64,000 nucleotides of DNA from positions 99,650-163,649 of the forward strand of contig DWYR01000013.1 of NCBI GenBank assembly GCA_019118565.1. Reading direction: 5' to 3'. Origin of the DNA: Candidatus Alistipes avicola. GTDB lineage: Bacteria; Bacteroidota; Bacteroidia; Bacteroidales; Rikenellaceae. Below are positions 61,738 to 64,000 of the stretch, piece by piece. A model generated the notes under the pieces. That model was not told the DNA's origin and ran no database searches. It was given only the letters and a program-made list of their open reading frames with translations. A program made the position numbers and the translations under genes. Positions within the stretch are counted from its first letter, which is position 1; each line of letters starts with the position of its first letter.

Positions 61738-63594
61738 ATGATAAAACGGTTTTACATACTGATCTGGATCCTGTTGGGCACACTTGCCTCGTGCAACAAA
61801 GACGAAGTGATCACCGACGATACGCCCAAGGCCCCCGAAATCGAATTGGAGAAAAACTCCTATACGGCCAAAGTCGGCCGGGAGATCGTCATCTCCCCCA
61901 CCTACAAGAATACGGGAAATGCGACCTATGCCTGGGTGATGGAGGATACGGGCGAGACGATCTCGACGGAGCCCCAGTTGCGGTACACCTTCTCCGAAAG
62001 CAACGAACAACACGGCGGTACGGGCTACTACCTGATGCTAACCGTGACGAACGAAGCCGGCTCCGATTCGGAAGAGTTGCTGGTAAACGTACTCGAAGCG
62101 GTTCCGCCCACCATTTCGCTGGCGGTCCCGGCCGAGGGGCTGGAGATCGTACGGGGAGGCACCTATCTGTTCGAACCCGACGTACAGAACAGCGAGAATG
62201 CCACCTACCGGTGGGAACTGGGGAAAGTCGGAACGGATGGCGGCGAAGTAGAAATGGAGGTAGTCGGCCAGGAGCCTACCTACGAATTCTGCCAGCAGGA
62301 GACGGGCTGCTACCAACTCCGTCTCAGCACCGAGAACGAAGACGGCAGCGACCAACTGACCATTCAGATCGAAGTGGTCGATGCGCTGACCCTCGTGGCG
62401 ACCGTTGCCCCGATCGGTGCCCGATACGACGGACTGACCCGCACGGTCTCTTCGGACCGGGAACTGGTGCTGAAGCCCTACGTATGGAATGCCAACAATC
62501 CGACCTATTCGTGGAGTATCAACGGTCAGGAGGTTGCCTCGACCCTCGAATATACCTACCGACCGAGCGGCGAGGGGAGCCAAAAGATCCTCTTCACGGT
62601 AACGGACCGGATTGCCGGAGAGGAGTCGGCGGCAAAGATCACACGACACATCACACGCACCGACCAGATACGTATCACGCTTGAGTTCACGGTCGAATGT
62701 TTCGGAGAGGAGTCCTCGCACAAACGCACCGCAACTGGAAGCAACAACGTAAACTGGGAGAAGGTCTATGAGTACACCCCTGCACCGGGACAGTTCATCA
62801 ACGACGTGAAAACGGGCGGGTTCGCCGGCACGGAGACAACTCCCGAAGCGGCCATTGCCTACGCCGAAGGACGTATGCAGAAAGACCTTTGGGTTTCGCT
62901 CGGAGGCTGGGGCGGTTACATCGTCGTGGGATTCGACCACAGTATCGAGAGCAACGGCGGATACCGGGACGGTTACAACTTTTCGATCAAGGGAAATATG
63001 TTCGACGGATCCTCCGAACCGGGCGTGGTATGGGTCATGCAGGACACCAACGGCAACTCGCTGCCCGACGACGAGTGGTACGAACTGAAAGGATCAGAAT
63101 ACGGGAAAGCAGAGACGATTCAGGAATATGCGGTAACCTACTACCGTCCGACCTATGCGGGGAGTTCCGTGCAGTGGATCGACAACCGGGGCAATCGCGG
63201 CTCGATCGACTACATCGCCACTAACCACACCCAACCGTACTACTATCCCAACTGGATCGTGCCCGATACCTACACATTCTACGGCACTCGTCTGCCGGAC
63301 AACTACGTAAAGAATCCGGCCACCGGCTATTGGGAAAATATCTCCCATGCCTGGGGATATGCCGACAACTGCGGAGAGGATGCCCTGGATCGAGAAGAGA
63401 CGGCCGATGCGGCCCCGAACAAGACCTACTTCAAAATCTCGAATGCAATCCATCCGGACGGTACGCCGGCCAACCTGCAATACATCGACTTCATCAAGGT
63501 CCAGACCGGAATAAACGGAAAGGCGGGATTGCTGGGCGAGTTGTCAACCGAGGTGATCGGATTCACGGACGAAAACATGAACCAGGGACGATAA
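61738..63594 (+). CDS. Surface lipoprotein with PKD-like repeats, in the B12 locus
   Basis: 618 residues. A lipoprotein signal ends at LASC (Cys19) followed by NKDEVITDD, an acidic surface-export-like stretch. Three Ig/PKD-like domains follow (about 30-120, 125-215, 220-310), each with an ATY.W or PTYSW core. The C-terminal 290 residues form a separate domain opening at SSHKRTATGSNNVNWEKVY and including WVSLGGWGGYIVVGFDHSI. It starts 24 bases after btuG, so it shares the riboswitch. Similar proteins are annotated as cell-surface proteins in B12 loci; the exact function is unknown. Confidence 0.75.
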   Translation: MIKRFYILIWILLGTLASCNKDEVITDDTPKAPEIELEKNSYTAKVGREIVISPTYKNTGNATYAWVMEDTGETISTEPQLRYTFSESNEQHGGTGYYLMLTVTNEAGSDSEELLVNVLEAVPPTISLAVPAEGLEIVRGGTYLFEPDVQNSENATYRWELGKVGTDGGEVEMEVVGQEPTYEFCQQETGCYQLRLSTENEDGSDQLTIQIEVVDALTLVATVAPIGARYDGLTRTVSSDRELVLKPYVWNANNPTYSWSINGQEVASTLEYTYRPSGEGSQKILFTVTDRIAGEESAAKITRHITRTDQIRITLEFTVECFGEESSHKRTATGSNNVNWEKVYEYTPAPGQFINDVKTGGFAGTETTPEAAIAYAEGRMQKDLWVSLGGWGGYIVVGFDHSIESNGGYRDGYNFSIKGNMFDGSSEPGVVWVMQDTNGNSLPDDEWYELKGSEYGKAETIQEYAVTYYRPTYAGSSVQWIDNRGNRGSIDYIATNHTQPYYYPNWIVPDTYTFYGTRLPDNYVKNPATGYWENISHAWGYADNCGEDALDREETADAAPNKTYFKISNAIHPDGTPANLQYIDFIKVQTGINGKAGLLGELSTEVIGFTDENMNQGR

Positions 63595-63626
63595 AAATCA
63601 ACCTTCTCGGTCATATCTCTGTCTTA

Positions 63627-63667
63627 GGAAAAGAGGTCCGACCCTTTACGGGTCGGACCTCTTTTCC
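63627..63667 (+). terminator. Terminator closing the B12 locus
   Basis: GGAAAAGAGGTCCGACCC pairs perfectly (18 bp) with 63650-63667 around a TTTAC loop, 32 bases after the stop. The following 140 bases up to the next promoter show no gene. Confidence 0.9.
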
Positions 63668-63809
63668 TCTGCAAAAAAACGACTCGGATGCAGTTGAGGA
63701 TAGATCGAACCGATAAATCCGAAGTCGATGAACACCCCTTGACATTCGACATGCAAGCTCCGATTCTATCGCTTACAAGCCCGTCAGGGAATAAAAAGCG
63801 TCTCTCTAT

Positions 63810-63840
63810 TTTGAATTTTCAAATAAAAATATTAGTTTTG
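63810..63840 (+). promoter_or_regulatory. Bacteroidota promoter of the right-edge lipoprotein gene
   Basis: TTTG (63810-63813), a 19-base spacer, then TAGTTTTG (63833-63840). It is a full match to the consensus, 44 bases before the ATG at 63885. Confidence 0.8.
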
Positions 63841-63884
63841 ATTTTATCCGCCTCAATAATTAACTAACTAAAAACATTTTGCGT

Positions 63885-64000
63885 ATGAAAAAACTTGCTC
63901 TGATTTTTGCTGTGACAGCGCTCCTTTTCGCCGGATACGGGTGCGAGGACTCCTCCACGGAAAACGCTGTCGTCAAACTCGAATCTCCGAAAATAACACT
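63885..64000 (+). CDS. Lipoprotein, N-terminal fragment cut by the window edge
   Basis: Only 38 residues are visible. A signal peptide MKKLALIFAVTALLFAGYGC ends at a lipobox cysteine (Cys20), followed by EDSSTEN, an acidic stretch like a surface-export signal. The rest is outside the window, so no function can be given. It has its own promoter and stands after a strong terminator, so it is not part of the btuG transcript by read-through. Confidence 0.8.
   Translation, partial: MKKLALIFAVTALLFAGYGCEDSSTENAVVKLESPKIT

Noticed and set aside
63668..63809. Possible small gene or RNA between the B12 locus terminator and the next promoter
   Set aside because: No frame with a plausible start, no conserved structure and no promoter of its own were seen in these bases.
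1..64000. CRISPR arrays, insertion sequences, prophage or toxin-antitoxin modules
   Set aside because: I looked for direct repeats at regular spacing, transposase or integrase motifs, and small paired genes, and found none that can be supported.

Overview
The window is a stretch of a Bacteroidota chromosome, most likely a GC-rich gut Bacteroidales of the Alistipes (Rikenellaceae) type; the genus is an inference. The support is the gene families (DUF3098, DUF4270, DUF3667, GldE-type CNNM/CBS protein, a half-length glycogen-synthase-like protein, S46 dipeptidyl peptidase, a BtuG-type propeller), lipoproteins with acidic residues after the lipobox cysteine, a general lack of Shine-Dalgarno sequences, and promoters of the Bacteroidota form TTTG-N19/20-TAnnTTTG, several with both boxes at correct spacing. 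Most of the window is core genome. I see no insertion sequence, integrase, prophage or CRISPR array.

Layout. 1-1742 (minus): a truncated sugar MFS transporter and a polyprenyl diphosphate synthase. 1913-8177 (plus): YfhO-like membrane protein, ftsX, DUF3098, uppP, truB, queA. 8281-14248 (plus): half-length GT5 protein and DUF4270 lipoprotein, then topA and a secreted C1B peptidase. 14414-27523 (minus): a MATE transporter, then dnaB, yifB, murG, murC, ftsQ, ftsA, ftsZ, gldE and a phosphopantetheinyl transferase (listed in transcription order). This is the distal half of a dcw cluster; ftsQ carries a large charged insertion. 27658-33808 (minus): a split LysO exporter with a structured leader, comF, priA, yitT and a YhcC-type radical SAM gene. 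33820-40764 (minus): a surface nuclease lipoprotein, dtd, an rluA-family gene, cdd, a SIMPL protein, rlmD and a lipoprotein with a C-terminal membrane segment.

40915-47417 (plus) is a seven-gene run: MBL hydrolase, FkbM methyltransferase, trmD, lpxB, FAH-family protein, maf and a DPP11-type S46 peptidase. It ends at a terminator and is followed by tRNA-Leu(GAG). 47894-49904 holds a DUF3667 protein and an iron-sulfur flavoprotein-like protein. 50061-56744 is a complete YbhGFSR-type efflux operon (TetR, TolC, HlyD, two ATPases, two permeases) with a candidate operator palindrome at the promoter. 56797-60025 holds a PepSY membrane protein and a Cys-containing OB-like lipoprotein divergent from an AraC regulator, then a convergent porin.

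60278-63594 is a vitamin B12 uptake locus: promoter, clear cobalamin riboswitch, BtuG-like surface propeller, PKD-repeat surface lipoprotein, and a strong terminator. A new promoter and the start of another lipoprotein follow at the right edge. The most notable observations are the B12 locus, the FtsQ insertion, the half glycogen synthase fused by overlap to DUF4270, the split lysO leader RNA and the overlapping terminator/promoter upstream of cdd.
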